This document shows positions 23,643 to 36,500 of a DNA stretch of 64,000 nt, piece after piece. The number at the start of each line of letters is the position of its first letter. Positions within the stretch are counted from its first letter, which is position 1. Where the stretch lies: the NCBI GenBank assembly GCA_963556255.1, contig OY744607.1:45278284-45342283 (forward strand), read 5' to 3'. The position numbers and the translations under genes were made by a program. The DNA is from Allolobophora icterica (taxonomy: Eukaryota > Annelida > Clitellata > Crassiclitellata > Lumbricidae). The notes below the pieces were generated by a model. It saw only the letters and a program-made list of their open reading frames with translations. It did not search any database and was not told where the DNA came from.

Positions 23643-24196
23643 GGCCGTCAGTTATTGATGGCTTAGACGGGAAGATGCTACTGGTGCCCAATCAAATGGG
23701 CAGCGGTGGTGAAGGATCTCACCAGATCAGTTCATTGAAAAACGAACAGGGTCAAGGCCATACGGTCGCTATAGAAAAACGTGTGCATTTACATTTACTG
23801 GAACCGGTTTCCAGTGGTTTCCTGTGAACACGTCTTTGTTTCAGAGCTGGTTGCGTGGACTGCGCCAGTCTTGGGCTGTTTTTGTTAGTCGATTCTTATG
23901 CCTACGTGTTGTTTGCACATTTGAAGGCGTATTATGTTAAGTTGCATGTAACGACGTTTTCAAGGGTTTGTTTGCAGTCATCTCATTTCGAACGTGATGA
24001 CTGCGTCAAAAGTTTCCTGTGACGGTTCGGTTTATTATTGTGCAAAGCAGTTATGTGGTGTCCTCTTGAAACAGCCTTCCAGGTAATCGGGGCTTGAGCG
24101 GTGTGCCTCTGATGCTAAAGTTTTTATAATACACAAAAGTTTATTGAACTGTTAAGTCAGAAACTGTAGGCTAAAGCTTTCTGTGATGGTATGGTA

Positions 24197-24330
24197 ATTG
24201 TAATAAGTACCTTCTATTGTGCCGATGTGTAATACACATTGCACAAGGCTTCAACCGATGGCACACCAAAACCAAGCTGTAATCAGCTCAATATCCAGAA
24301 GAACAGTCTCTAAGACAGAGCAGCCAATAT
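24197..24330 (-). repeat. Dispersed repeat D, copy 2
   Basis: Carries aagtaccttctattgtgccg, ggcttcaaccgatggcacac and agctcaatatccagaagaac, parallel to 375-500. Confidence 0.55.
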
Positions 24331-24492
24331 TTATTTGAATTTGGACTGGTCTTTCTGTTGCAGACTATAATTTCTGACCCCAGTTTCACTGGTAGCGACT
24401 TTCGATTGATGCCCTGTGATAGCAGTTATGTAGTTTAACTTAGATATAGGGAAGAAGTAGAAGAGCTTTCCATTAAGGTAGCGTGTGCTGAG

Positions 24493-24652
24493 AGGCAGCC
24501 ATGGGTATGAAGTGTTTGCAACTTAATATTTCTAGGCCACGGTATTTGATGGAAATAACGAATCAACTCCCTCTGCCTCATCTTCCCACCGACAGTGTAC
24601 GATCAGTGTACTCATTATGGCCGAGGTGTTTGGGGGCGCAAATGAAACTGAG
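24493..24652 (-). repeat. SINE family 2 fragment
   Basis: gaggcagccatgggtatgaa, cccaccgacagtgtacgatc and tggccgaggtgtttgggggc are the complement of the family 2 body. It abuts the LINE end that follows. Confidence 0.65.
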
Positions 24653-25005
24653 ACTTGTTTGGCGGTCTCTCTCTGGTGAAGCTCCGTCTTACCTATCTGA
24701 TCTCTGTTGTCCGCTCTCTAGCCTAATGTCCCGTCGAGTTATACGTTCTACAACTGGGGGTGAGCTGTTAGTTCCTCGGTCTCGCTCCTCAGTTAAACAG
24801 CGTCGTGCCTTCTCAGTGGCTGGCCCCTCTTTGTGGAATGGGCTCCCACCTTCTTTGCGCTTATTTTCACGAGGAAATTCGCCTGTTTTCTACCGCCTCC
24901 TTAAGACTTCCCTTTTTGACCGTGGCTGGACTAGGAGCACCTCTGAGTAGGTTTCTTGAAGAGGCGCTATATAAATTATCAAAATGAATGAATGAATGAA
25001 TGAGA
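24653..25005 (+). mobile_element. L2/CR1-type LINE 3' end (ORF2 C-terminus and tail)
   Basis: Reads WRSLSGEAPSYLSDLCCPL, then a positively charged stretch, then RRAFSVAGPSLWNGLPPSLR and FYRLLKTSLFDRGWTRSTSE. This is the familiar C-terminal end of L2/CR1/Jockey-like reverse-transcriptase ORFs. The tail is gaggcgctatataaattatc plus (AATG)n. It is the coding parent of the aggcgctatataaat tail scattered through the window. Confidence 0.85.
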
Positions 25006-25009
25006 CCTT

Positions 25010-25560
25010 GAAACAAGTTCCTGACTTGGTGGAATTTGGGTAAAATCATAAATGCCTGTTTGCATGGCGAAGTCTGTTCTTGTCTGAATAAAAACAGTTC
25101 TTGTGTTATCGCAAAGCTTTGTTAAAACTCAGGTCAGATTGGGGAGAACTTTGCTGTTAGAATTCCACAGTACACAGAGGCTTTAAATAGCGCCCCTTCA
25201 AAATTATCTACTCGGGAGTATTATGCAGGTTGTTGTTGTTAAACTACATCATCAGGAGCTGTGGATGATTAGGTTGGCGTTTTTACAGAGCTCTGGGGCA
25301 CTGTGTTCACGATTAACGTGTGCCAAGTTTTTGCTAGTGATAATCCGTGTGCCTGGCGTTACCTGCTCTGAGGTTTATCTCGGTTGTTTTGCTGGAAAGA
25401 GGAATTATCGATTTTGGTGTTTGTCGGCTGACTGCAGTTCAAACCTCATGCCTAGAAATATCTAGAACATTGCGGAATGGAGGAGTGCGCTTTTCTAATT
25501 GCTGCGTTGCGTGCTTCACAGTTGTTCATCCTGTTAATGGATGTGTTCCGCCTGACGGTT
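25010..25560. other. Intergenic, no feature recognised
   Basis: No gene or repeat family recognised. Confidence 0.4.
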
Positions 25561-25599
25561 TACTTTAGATATGTGTCTTTTCAGACAGTCGTGTGGTCC

Positions 25600-25745
25600 T
25601 CTGCCTAAATGGTCCTATGAATGAATGGTCTTCTGCATGAATGGTCCTATGCATGAATGGTCTTCTGCATGAATGGTCCTCTGCATGAGTGGTCCTATGC
25701 ATGAATGGTCCTCTGCATGAATGGTCCTCTGCATGAATGGTCCTC
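25600..25745 (+). repeat. 16-bp tandem repeat
   Basis: About nine units of atggtcctctgcatga with small changes; three isolated atggtcct units follow at 25832-25872. Confidence 0.85.
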
Positions 25746-26149
25746 TGTGTCACAGGTATAGAAACTGCAGTTTTGCCCCAAAGCATTGCAGTTTTAGAAA
25801 CTATACTTCATATTATAGTAGATTCTTAAGGAATGGTCCTCGGTGCAGATGGTCCTCGTAAATGGTCCTGTGTGCTAATCGAATGTGAGAAATTCTAACT
25901 GAAGAGCTTCTATAGCACCAGTATCATAATGCTCAAGGCATCGGTCGATGGTTGCTATTAATGTGCAAGTGCATGGAGTGGTATGTTTAGGGTGACATGT
26001 CGGTCAGGTCAATGATCTGTAGCCTGACATGTTGGCCAGAGCATAAAAACATGGCTGAACGTCACCAAGTCACAAACAGATCGTTACTAGTCTAAGGGAT
26101 CAGGATCGATTCGTTCACTCAATTCAAGGCAGGTAAACTGATTGTATAT

Positions 26150-26485
26150 AATCTGGTAATGTGTATTGTGCCACTGTATCGAACCAGGCAATGCATATTG
26201 TGCCACTGTACCTGATCTGGAAATGCATATTATGCCATTGTATCTGATCTGAAAATGCATATTGTGCCACTGTACCTGATCTGGAAATGCATACTGTGCC
26301 ACTGTACCTAATCTGGAAATACGTATTGTGCCACTGTGCCTGATTTGGAAATGCATATTGTGCCACTGTACCTGATATGGAAATATGTATTTGTGCCACT
26401 GTGTCTGATCTGAAAATGCATATTGTGCCACTGTACCTAATCTGGAAATACGTATTGTGCCACAGTATTTAATCTGGAAATGCGT
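26150..26485 (+). repeat. 32-bp minisatellite, about 10 units
   Basis: Unit gtgccactgtacctgatctg followed by gaaatgcatatt, 32 bp, with scattered point changes. Confidence 0.88.
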
Positions 26486-26489
26486 AATT

Positions 26490-27460
26490 CGCTGTTATCA
26501 TAATTCACAAGGCAACAATCAACAGACGCTTCTAGGAAAGCAACTGATCAGTTTGCAGACTTTGTCCAATGGAATTGTTTTGAAAGCTGCACAGACATAG
26601 AACAGTGAAACAAAAGCTTTAGTCATGATTTGGCTGAGGTCATTATTGCTATGCGCAACGCATCGGCCAGTGCTTGCTTCTAAGAATGCCGGTGCTCAGT
26701 TTGCAGACTTTACCCAGTGGAACTGTTTTTAGGTGCGTAGACCTAGAACAGTGAAACAAAAGGTTTAGTCATGACTTATCTAGATTGTAAATCAGTCAGC
26801 GCTTGATTCTAAGAAGGTCGCTGATGGGTTTATCCAAAAGTAGTCTGCAAACTGAACCCGGTTTCAAACAGTTCCATTTGTTGGAACCGGGTCAGCTAGG
26901 CAAAAGGTTTTAAATTTTCAGTTGAATCGGCAGTGCTCTTTCTGGAAAATAAGTCAGTTTGGAGTAGCGTCAAGTGTTGTAGAGAAATCTTGCTTATCTC
27001 GGCATTGTAGAGTGCGGTTAAGAGTGTATCGTCTTGCCTGTTTTCTCTACACTTGACGGCTTTTGAACTGGTCTTTAAGAGGCAGCTTTTTTTATACATG
27101 AGACAAATGCATCGTTACACAGTGTGCATGAGAATGCAGTTTCAACTCGACTGTCGTCAGTGACATTTAAATAGTATGCGGCAGTCATCAGTGATCAGTT
27201 TCTCTAGTGTCTAGAGCTATGGGAGGTGTTGTTGCGTGGTGAGTTGCACGTGGTTGTTGTGACTGCCTTGTATAAATGTCTTGGCTTGCAGGTCATATAC
27301 GTTAGCAATGCTTGTCAAGTTGGTGGTTTTTACTTGAGCCTTGAAAGATGTCCGGATAGTTTTAAATTTGCAACCTGTTTCTTGAAACTGCATGTGAGGA
27401 AGTCCTCAACAGGTATTACTATTTATTTTATCCTAGGTACAGAGTTGTTATTATTATAAA
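26490..27460. other. Intergenic with a local duplication
   Basis: cagtttgcagactttgtccaatgg-like and gaacagtgaaacaaaagcttt-like blocks occur twice (26550-26620 and 26697-26770). No gene recognised. Confidence 0.45.
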
Positions 27461-27464
27461 GCAT

Positions 27465-27905
27465 TTATTGCCACTGTCTAATGACCAAGAATCAATCGAA
27501 GATGGTGAGCGATTGTGAGTAAAGGACTTACTCAAGGTCCCTACACCAAGGTGACCTTCTCAGGGAGTATTTGAACCCGTACTCTCATGTCTCACAGTAC
27601 CTGATTGATTATTATTATAATTACTACTATTATTATTATTACTATTATAATATTATTATGCATTTATTAAGTGCCACTATCTAATGACCAAGCATCAATC
27701 GATGGTGTTGAGCAATTGTGAGTGAAGGACTTGCTTAAGGTCCCTACATGGCAACCATGCCAGGGGAGGCTTGAACCTGAAATAGTTACTGTGCTGAGCA
27801 ATTGTGAGTGAAAGACTTGCTCAAGGTCCCTACACAGTAACCGTCTCATGGCAGATTCGATCCTGGTCTCTTAGTCTCACAGTTGCTTGATAGGTGACTG
27901 TATAA
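27465..27905 (-). repeat. Two adjacent tRNA-derived SINEs, family 1
   Basis: The minus strand carries two family-1 bodies (27465-27605 and 27661-27905), the second with an internal repeat of cacaattgctcagcac and separated from the first by (TTA)n. The B-box side reads aggatcgaatctgcc. Confidence 0.75.
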
Positions 27906-27929
27906 GGATAAAATAAACTGCTGGTCTTG

Positions 27930-28275
27930 TCTTAGCGCAGTGGTGGCGAACCTTTTTTATGGTGCGTGCCAAAATGCTGCTAAATCATTTTTTAAAAATG
28001 CCGTCACTTGCCTTCGGAATTTTGCACAATATTTAATTATTTTTCTCATACAGGTTTACGTTAACAAAGCGCAACAAAAATGAATTAAAGACGTTATTTT
28101 AAAGATCGTTTTTAAAAGTAAGTCCTTCAAAACAGAAAAAGTGGATTCCTACATAGATTTTGTATTTTTAGGTTTGAAATTTTTGGGGAAACTCTGAATT
28201 GCGCGTGCCCAAAAAAATTTGAACGCGTGCCACTTTGGGCACGCGTGTCATAGGTTCGCCACCCCTGTCTTAGCG
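27930..28275. mobile_element. hAT MITE with perfect 8-bp target duplication
   Basis: The element is 27938-28267 (330 bp). Left end cagtggtggcgaacctt, right end inverted caggggtggcgaacct. Direct repeats TCTTAGCG lie at 27930-27937 and 28268-28275. Sub-terminal gcgtgcc repeats face each other. Non-coding, moved by a hAT transposase in trans. Confidence 0.93.
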
Positions 28276-28646
28276 TATCTTCAATTACTTTATCGTGCGT
28301 TTGAGCTAGGTTCTGACTGCTTTTGCAAGGTTTTGTTGCATCTAAAAGGTTCTTCAAATAGTATATTAAAGCCAATGATTCCGGAAATGAGAACAATTGC
28401 CATTATCCAGGATTAATTGTGCATTGTTTAGTTTCTTGTGCTTCAGATCACAATGGCTTTTACATGAAAATTACGTGTTAGTCATGGGCTTACCAGTGAC
28501 AGAGTTTAATTGAATGAGTGATGAGGCAGATGAGGATGCGTCATTTAGGCTGACGTAAGCGTATGCCACTGTAGATTGGGTGCTTCTCAATCGCAATTTT
28601 TCAGTGGATGAAGCCCAACTCTGTAAATTGTCTTTGCCGTGCTTAC

Positions 28647-28707
28647 CCATCCTTTCCTGTAATCTTTCTAAAAACATTATTCGCTTTCCGCAGAGCTTCC
28701 CATGAAC
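28647..28707 (-). CDS. Candidate exon 2 of small unknown gene
   Basis: Acceptor TTTCTTTCTTCAG before 28707 and donor GTAAGC after 28647. In the phase set by the exon at 28933-29161 it reads SWEALRKANNVFRKITGKD and leaves in phase 2. No family is recognised. Support comes only from strong splice signals, matching phase and an open frame. Confidence 0.35.
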
Positions 28708-28932
28708 CTGAAGAAAGAAACATTTTATATGCACCAAGTTTACTTTGATTAACAGGTCATTTAGGCTGACGTAAGCTTATGCCACTGTAGATTGGGAGCT
28801 TCTCAGCCTCTCTTTGCCTCTTTTCGTCTAACGCTTGAAGACCATTTTGTTCAATCGTAGTTTCATTCTGTTAGGACGGGAGTGCCTCTCTTGAGTCTCT
28901 CTTGAAGTGGCACTATATAAATTTGAAATTAC

Positions 28933-29161
28933 CATTGGGATGGAAAACTGCACGAGTGCGATTTTTGGGAAGGGGAAGATCCGCACACCCCTTGGCTAGT
29001 TCACACTGTCCTTCACTGAGAGTCTTCCACTTATCTGATTCCTGTGATACCGTTGGCTTCAAGTGCAAATTGTGCTGTTTATGCATCTCCTGGAGAGCAC
29101 TGTTTGTGACAGATGAGTACTCGGTTGATTCCGGGATAGACGCCACCTTTTTAGTTGACAT
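28933..29161 (-). CDS. Candidate exon 1 of small unknown gene
   Basis: ATG at 29161 opens 76 codons (MSTKKVASIPESTEYSSV at the start, KNRTRAVFHPN at the end), followed by donor GTAATT in phase 1. The composition is hydrophilic without membrane or signal segments. The product is not recognised. The donor is fused directly to an inverted LINE-type tail (28875-28925), and a hAT MITE sits 660 bp downstream, so the gene may be damaged. No further exon is convincing. Confidence 0.35.
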
Positions 29162-29164
29162 AGT

Positions 29165-30145
29165 TTAGCCTGTAAATGATGTTTTTACGAATGGCGTGAA
29201 TTTGGGTTGTTGGCAGCACCTAAAACTGGATCAGAAGGTTACCTGAGTGTGCTGTAAAAACTCTTTTTTTTCTAGTAGTACATAAATGTCATCCTGTATG
29301 TGTTTTGAATCGTTGTTAGGCCAGACTTTTTTTAAGTGGCATTTATGTGGCGTTTGCCGAGCAATTAGCACGTTGCAGACCCACTCGGCTCCCGCTTACA
29401 ACTGTGTATATTGCAAGAAGTCGAGTGTGTTTGGAATTCTTGTTCTGTTTGGAGTACCTAAGCCTTGTCATATTAAGTGGCAATTTGTTTAGTTTTTGCT
29501 CTATTAACTTTGCATTTTCTGTATAATCATAGAAATTGATTACAGTTTGTAGCAGTATTTTGTATTAATGAGGTTTTTTGCTGTGTTCACATTGTCATTT
29601 TGTCCCTATTCACAAAGTTTTGCGTGGCATATACACAACAATTAGTTTAGTATTTACTCCATGTTACTTTTTATCTTTCGAGTGATCTCTAGAAACATGT
29701 GTCGACACTGAACAACGATTGTGCTATCATATTATGTGTTGTGCTGCATTTACCACAGTGCTGCTATGCATGACATTCGCGTGAAAGTCTTATGTCGAGT
29801 GGGCTTTAGTTACTTGAGCATGAGTCCATTTACTCAGGCAATTTTATATATTTTAATACTTACTTTAACTAAATACGCGCGGTAGGTTAGTTGGTTGGTT
29901 AGTTGCTGTTGAACAATGCTGCGCCATTATGAAGGGGATTAGCATCGCCCTCCTCCTTTCTCCAGACTTGGGACTGGCACTACCAGAGTACGCGCGGTAG
30001 CGGAGTTAAAGTATTTACTTGGATGATGTTATATTGGCAGAGTTATTGCACAAGGTGGTTTGGAATGTTTGGTGATGTTTGTGTTTTATTTGCTGCGTTG
30101 ACTTTGACAATGTGACACTCTACTTGTGGAATTTTTCTCTGGCAG
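29165..30145. other. Region upstream of the Kelch gene
   Basis: A cgcgcggtag block occurs twice (29875-29885 and 29991-30000). The last 25 bases form the splice acceptor tttttctctggcag of the first coding Kelch exon. Nothing else recognised. Confidence 0.4.
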
Positions 30146-30504
30146 ATGCGTGGTAACCAAGTAGCCGAGGCAGGACCACTGATTATGTCTGTGCCAGACC
30201 GGAAGTCCAATGCGAACGGGGTGTCCTCGCGCCGCCTGGTCTTCGAGGATGCCAGCCACCAGGAAACGATGCTGACCTATCTGAATACGATGCGCAAGGA
30301 GGGTCACTTCTGCGATGCGACCCTCGAGGTCGGAGGTCACAACATTCCGGTTCATCGCGCCGTCCTCGCCAGCTGTAGCGTCTACATGTTTGAGCTGTTC
30401 TCGGGGAAGGATGAAGGATCGAGCTGTAAGCAGCACTTCAAGCTCAAGGATTGCATGGATTATGCAAGCTTCGAGGTTGTCGTCAATTATGCCTACACTG
30501 CAAG
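30146..30504 (+). CDS. IVNS1ABP: Kelch gene exon 1: N-terminus and BTB
   Basis: Begins ATG immediately after acceptor ggcag. A 13-residue leader MRGNQVAEAGPLI precedes a second Met. The BTB core shows YLNTMRKEGHFCDATLEVGG, HRAVLASCSVYMFELFSGK and FEVVVNYAYTA. Donor GTTTGTG, phase 2. At least one untranslated exon must lie upstream, or the frame continues into an unseen coding exon. Confidence 0.88.
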
Positions 30505-33500
30505 GTTTGTGATTTGCTCTGTATCGTATGTGAAAATCATTCGCCATACTTATTACCTTCATGGTTATACCCTGTAGTGCTATTAAATGCCGATCATTTC
30601 TTTGGTCAGGATCTGATGGAAAGTATGTTTTTCCTGGTACATGTCTTGTCTTTGGCTGGCATTAAGTTGCCAGTCCTTCCATCTGGGACTCTACCTCCTG
30701 ATGTTCGCAACACTCCTGCTGAGAGACTGTTTTTCGCTGTAAGCTGAAAACTTACCTCTTCCAGTCTACCTCTAGAGGGCTCTTAATTCTCACCCAGCTT
30801 CAGTGTTCACTTCTGAAACTTTGTAAGGAGGGCATTATTAAGTCTGTATTGTGTTTCATTGTATTACACTGTATTATAGTGTATTGTAAGGATTATTATC
30901 TGCCATTGATTGAAACCTGAGAATAAATGAAAGTGCGCTATATAAATTTACGATGTCATAGAACAGCAGGAATACAGCGCTGTCTTTTAATTGTAATACG
31001 TCATTTCTATTTTACTTAGTGGACACGAATTTCAAACATTTAAAATTGATGCCCTACTGAGCCATATTTCTATTAATAATTATCAAAGTGCTCAGACTAA
31101 GCAAATAATTAGTTAATCTTAATTTTGATTAATTATTAATATTTAGTCCACGAAACTTTTCACAGTGTGTAAAACTTTTTACTCTTGACGCAAAACTTAA
31201 AATAAACAAAATTGCATTTCAAACATGACTGTCATTTATATCAATTAAACATTCTGTATATTTGAGGCCTTCTGTCAAATTCTAATTCACATACTATATT
31301 TTGCGCATTCACATAGTAAATCTAAAATGATTATTTGTGACAATAAATACGTAACGCTGGGGTGGGTAGGTGGTGGGTCTAGGGAAAGGTTACGGAGCGT
31401 TAGATGGTGGGTGGGTGGTTCAAAAACGGTTATTTTCGGTGTTACGTTATTATGCAATGACCCATAGCTGAAATTTGATGATGTTTAAGATGCTTGTTTA
31501 AGTATGTTTAAGGAGAGGCATGTTTGGATGTGTACTGTGAGTGCAGTGCTACTGTGAGTGCAGTGCATCAACCCAGTTAGCTTGCTTTTCTTCTGTTTCA
31601 GACTGGAGTGTGATGCCGATCTGGTCAAAAGCGTATACAAAACAGCAAGTCTGCTTAAGATACACAATGTTGCAGACCAGTGTTCGCGCTTTCTCATAGA
31701 AAACCTGACTCCTCAGACATGTCTTGGTGAGTCTTTGCTCCAGTCTGGAAAACTGAATTCCCAACTGATTTCAGACTTGCAGACGTTGTGTTTTTTAAAT
31801 CTTTGCGACTGAAGTGAATATTATAAGTACAGTACTAGAATTTATGGTTGGTGTACTGTAAATGCTTAACAGTCCCTTAAGATAATTGTACACCTTGTAA
31901 TGTGGAGAGAATGGCTTTGAGCCTCCTCCTCTGAGACTGTTACTGTGTAAGGACCTTGAGCAAGTCCTTCACTCACAATTGCTTAACGCCATTGATTGAT
32001 ACTTGATCGTTATACATTGGCGCGTAATAATTGAAAAATACTTACTTGCTATACTTGATCCTGAGGGGCAGCCATGGATACATGTAGCTAGTCCTCTCCC
32101 TCGCAACCTGATCTGGCCACTGAAACTGCACACTACAGCCGAGTTGGGTAGGGACACTAGTAGAACAGAAATCTTGGAAATATTTCTTTCTGGGTGAGGT
32201 TATAAGTACACCCAACGTCTTGCTGACAGTACAGCCAAGCCTTTAGCCAGCCATCCGTCTACCCGTCCAAAGGACGGGTGAAAATTATTTTGGACAGGTG
32301 AAAATTATTTTAGACGGGCAAAAATTGTGCATGATTCTCCTCCAGGACCATCCAGTTTCTTCTCTAAAGGCACTGCCAGTGTTCAGATGACAGTTCTGTA
32401 AGGAGTAGGGGTTGATATTAGGCTCTGTAAACAGCATAGGGGCACTGCAGTCGGACTCGTACAGCGGGGGAACTTGGCGGTCGCAACTTCCTACTCTCAC
32501 GGCGTGTGGTGGTCAAGACTTCACTGCGTTTGGACGGGCAACTCTGTATTTCTGGATAAGGGCCTGAGTACAGCACTTATTTCTGTTGAATTACATTGGA
32601 ATAAATTTGTAGGTCTAGAAACTCGTTGAACACAGGCAGTCTAGCACCTTCTTGATGCTCTGTAAAGGTGCTATATAAATGTTCAGGAACACCTACCTAC
32701 ACATTCTATTTTTAGGTGAGATTCTGCAGAGTTCACAGGGTCATTCAATCATTCATGCAGAGCATTCATACAGTGTTTTTAAAAGATAATTTACTCAGAA
32801 GTACTCCCAGCCTAGCCACGATGAAAATGAACAGTTTTGAAGTGTTTACAAAAGGCACACATAGTGTCCCAGGTGAGCATAACATGTAAAGGGGATAGCC
32901 ATGCCAGCATGGCAGAGTAGAAGTTTGAACATAGACGATAAGCTGGTTTACCTGTGTGACAGGTGTTTGTCAGGTGTGTCTGACGCGCATTGTCTTCATC
33001 GTCTTTAGGTATCCGCGCGTTCGCCAGCGCCTACTCGGATCTGGATCTGACAACAAAGACGGATCGTTACATCGAGCAGAATCTTCAGACGTTGCTCGAG
33101 CGGAGTCCTGAGTTCATGCGGCTGCCAAGCATACAGGTCGATATAATCGGTAAGCTTTGCCAAGGTTTCGTCTCACAATATCTGCTTGCAAAGGTCAAAG
33201 GTAATGCCGGTGTCAGAATTTCAAAGGTAAGGGTAAGGCACTTGTTAGCATGTCGCTGTAGAAGACCTGAGAAGTGTAAAGTAATACAGTTGTTTACATT
33301 TTTGTACATTACATAGAAAGCATAAAGATTGAGGTAACACTTTTGTTTATGCATCTGCAGAAACTCGTTAGATGTGTAAAGGTAAAAGGTAACACATGTT
33401 TAAGGGGGGGTAGAGGGGGATAGAGTAGTGGTAACACTCATGGCCCGGAGAGCATAAGGTACGCGGATCGACTCCCGTACCCCCTCTAGGGCGGCGCCTT

Positions 33501-36500
33501 GCATGGCTGCCAAACCGTGTGTTTAATTACGATATTGATTGTACTTTCATGTTTCAATGTAATCTTACTGCGTCTGTCGGTTTGAAATAATAAAGAATAT
33601 AATTATTATTATGTTTAGACACATCTATAGAAGAACACCTGAAGCATTATAGTTTTAGCAGAGCTGTGGAATGGTTTTATAAATTCTTTGGAACTGAGAT
33701 AAATTAAAAGTAGATTTTATGACATCGTAGCCTTTTGCTGGGACACATTGGCTGATTGGTCGAGCGTTTGCCTTCTAACGCATAGAGTACGGGTTCGATC
33801 CTTCTCCTCTGAGACGGTTGCTGTGTAAGGCCCTTGAGCAAGTCCTTCCCTCACATTTGCTCAGCTCCATCGATTGATATATGGTCATTAGATAATGGCG
33901 CTTAATTACGAGTAACAATAATAATAACAATGATAATTATTTGATAATGATTTTAATAATAGTAATAATGATAAAAAATAATGATAATGAATTTGATAAG
34001 ATGGACTTCAGAGTTGTGTCTTGTTTGAGAATGATATAGGTCACATGGAGCAAATGCTGCTTCGGGTTTCTGAGTGGAACAGTGTTTTTGTTCTGCTTTC
34101 TAGGGATCGAATCGTCGGGAATGAACAGCAGCGGCAAGAGGCAGCTGTGTCAGCTGGTTGTTGACTGGATCGAACTGGCTTTGGATGATCGGCCTCTGGA
34201 GAGATTGACTGAAAGTGTTAGTATCTGCTTCACAGATAGCCACAATCATCGTCGTTGTCATCAGCGTCATCTTTATGATCACAATGATTATTGTCATCAG
34301 CTTTGATGGAGGTAATGGTAATGCTTATAATGATGATGATGACAATGATGAATGATGTTTTGCACCATTACAATCATGCACTCTTTTGTTCATTCACTCC
34401 ATTGTTTAATGGAGATTGTATTCATTCGTTCAATATCAGTGGTCATTATCCAAGTCCAGTGGTTGACCATTGTACTGAATTATTGCCTTGTTATAGTCGA
34501 GAGGTCGGGGATCAAACCACCACCAGGGCAGAAATTGTTTCCTGATTTCTGCTCCACCTGTTCCCCTAGCCAATCTAACTAATGAGTACACTGACCATAC
34601 AGTGTCGGTGGGAAGATGAGACAGCGAGGGAGAGGACTGACCACCCAGCCTCTTATGCCGAGGATAAGAAAATGAAGTCGCTAACACTTCATACCCACGG
34701 CTGCCTCTCAGAGTTGCTTAAGGGACTTCTCCTTCTATTGTCGACTGACATATTGGTACCTGTTACAGGACAGAAAGGCTCAGACAGGAGTCTAACACCT
34801 CTGCTGCATGTCAAGCACTAGACAGGAAACCTTTACTTTGTCCGTGTTCTGTGTGACGTTGAGTTGTACCCTACACACATATGCAACACACAACTCTGCA
34901 TCGTCTTCATATATTTCTTTATTCAGCAACAAGTTCTTCATCTTGCCAGTGACAACTGTCTGAGGGACTGCCTGAATGACTTGGACGACTCGGGCCTCGA
35001 CAACTCCGACATTGTCCGCGACTACAAGAAACTCGGAAAACGGAAGCAGGTTTGTGTCGACTCGTTGAGTGGCATTGCAGTCTTGCGATCAGTGACACGA
35101 TTTGTTGTGCTGGAGTTTGAATTTCAATTTCTGCGTGCAAGCAATTTCTGTTAATATGATTGACACTGCCATGCGACTGATAAAAGAGGTTGATTTTGCG
35201 ATGAAGATATTTGCTATTGCTGCTAAAATTCTTACACAACACCTTTTCAGCTTATCTGTACAAGACCGTTAGATGCCTGTGTGTGCCTAAAAGGTGCTAT
35301 ATAAATGTTTTTATTATGTTACTTGATTTTAGTATGTGGTGTTAGTTGATTATAGTTTGTTAGTGATGTTTGTATGATACTACTTTGCGACTTTTAACGA
35401 GTACCAGCATAATTGAATTCTTGCTTTGTAGTCTTGTTCAGCTTGTTAGTTTAGTACAAGATGGGGCGTAAATTGTTTATGCTTGTCACTTGTGCTTTTT
35501 AATATCTTATCTCTTCAACTTTGGTTTATGTTTTTGCTGGTGAAATGTGCTCAGTTGGAGAAAAATATAAAACAAAACTGTTACCAAAATTAAAATTTTT
35601 GGGATTTGTTGTAAGGAACTGATCTCGATATAGTAAAGGTACAAAATTTGGGTAACCGGACCATTGATCATAGGACGTTTGGTCACAAGAACCATTGATC
35701 ATTAGGACCATTGATCATAGGACTGTTGGTCATAAGATGTTTGGTATAGAAACCAAAACTCAGTATGTACGTATATACATACATACATAGTTACATACAT
35801 ACATAGATACAGACATACATACATGCATGTATGCATACAAGTATACATGCATACATGAATGCATACATACATACATACATACATGTATGCAGACATACAT
35901 ACATGTATGTATACATACATGCATACATACATACATACATACATACATGTATGTATGTATGTATGTATATATATACATACATACATGTATGTATGTATGC
36001 ATGTATGTATGTATACATGCATGCATGTATGCATGTGTGTATGCACGTATGTTTGTATATTCATGCAAACATGAATACATATATTCATACATACATGATC
36101 AACAGTCCTATGATCAATGGTTCTATTGATCAATGGTCCGCAAATCAAAATTTGGTTATGAGTAAGAGTTTCAGGAATTACATGGCTAGGTCATCTTTCA
36201 GATTCATCAGTGTTCAAGGAGTGGTGGATGACACTGCACTGGGTGAAATCAGTTGTAGGTTTTCAACTCATCGTATATGCTATCAACACTGCAGTTGGGT
36301 GCATTTTGTTCCTTTCTGCTTTGTAGAAAAATGGGACAGAATTAAAGTATTGTGTTTTCCCAGTCTACTTACGCTCTTCAATGCCTAACCGCCCACGGTC
36401 TTAGTGGGCCCCGACCGCACGATGTGGCCCGAACAACCACTCTAGCTAGAATGCTTTATGCCTCACCTGCCGGGTGGGGCTTCACGAATGCAGAGCAGCG

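Noticed and set aside
26087..26431. Repetitive protein with WHNMHFQIR-like units
   Set aside because: Translation of the 32-bp minisatellite; coincidental open frames.
25600..26485. CRISPR-like array of repeats and spacers
   Set aside because: Units are contiguous tandem repeats without unique spacers, in a eukaryotic genome.
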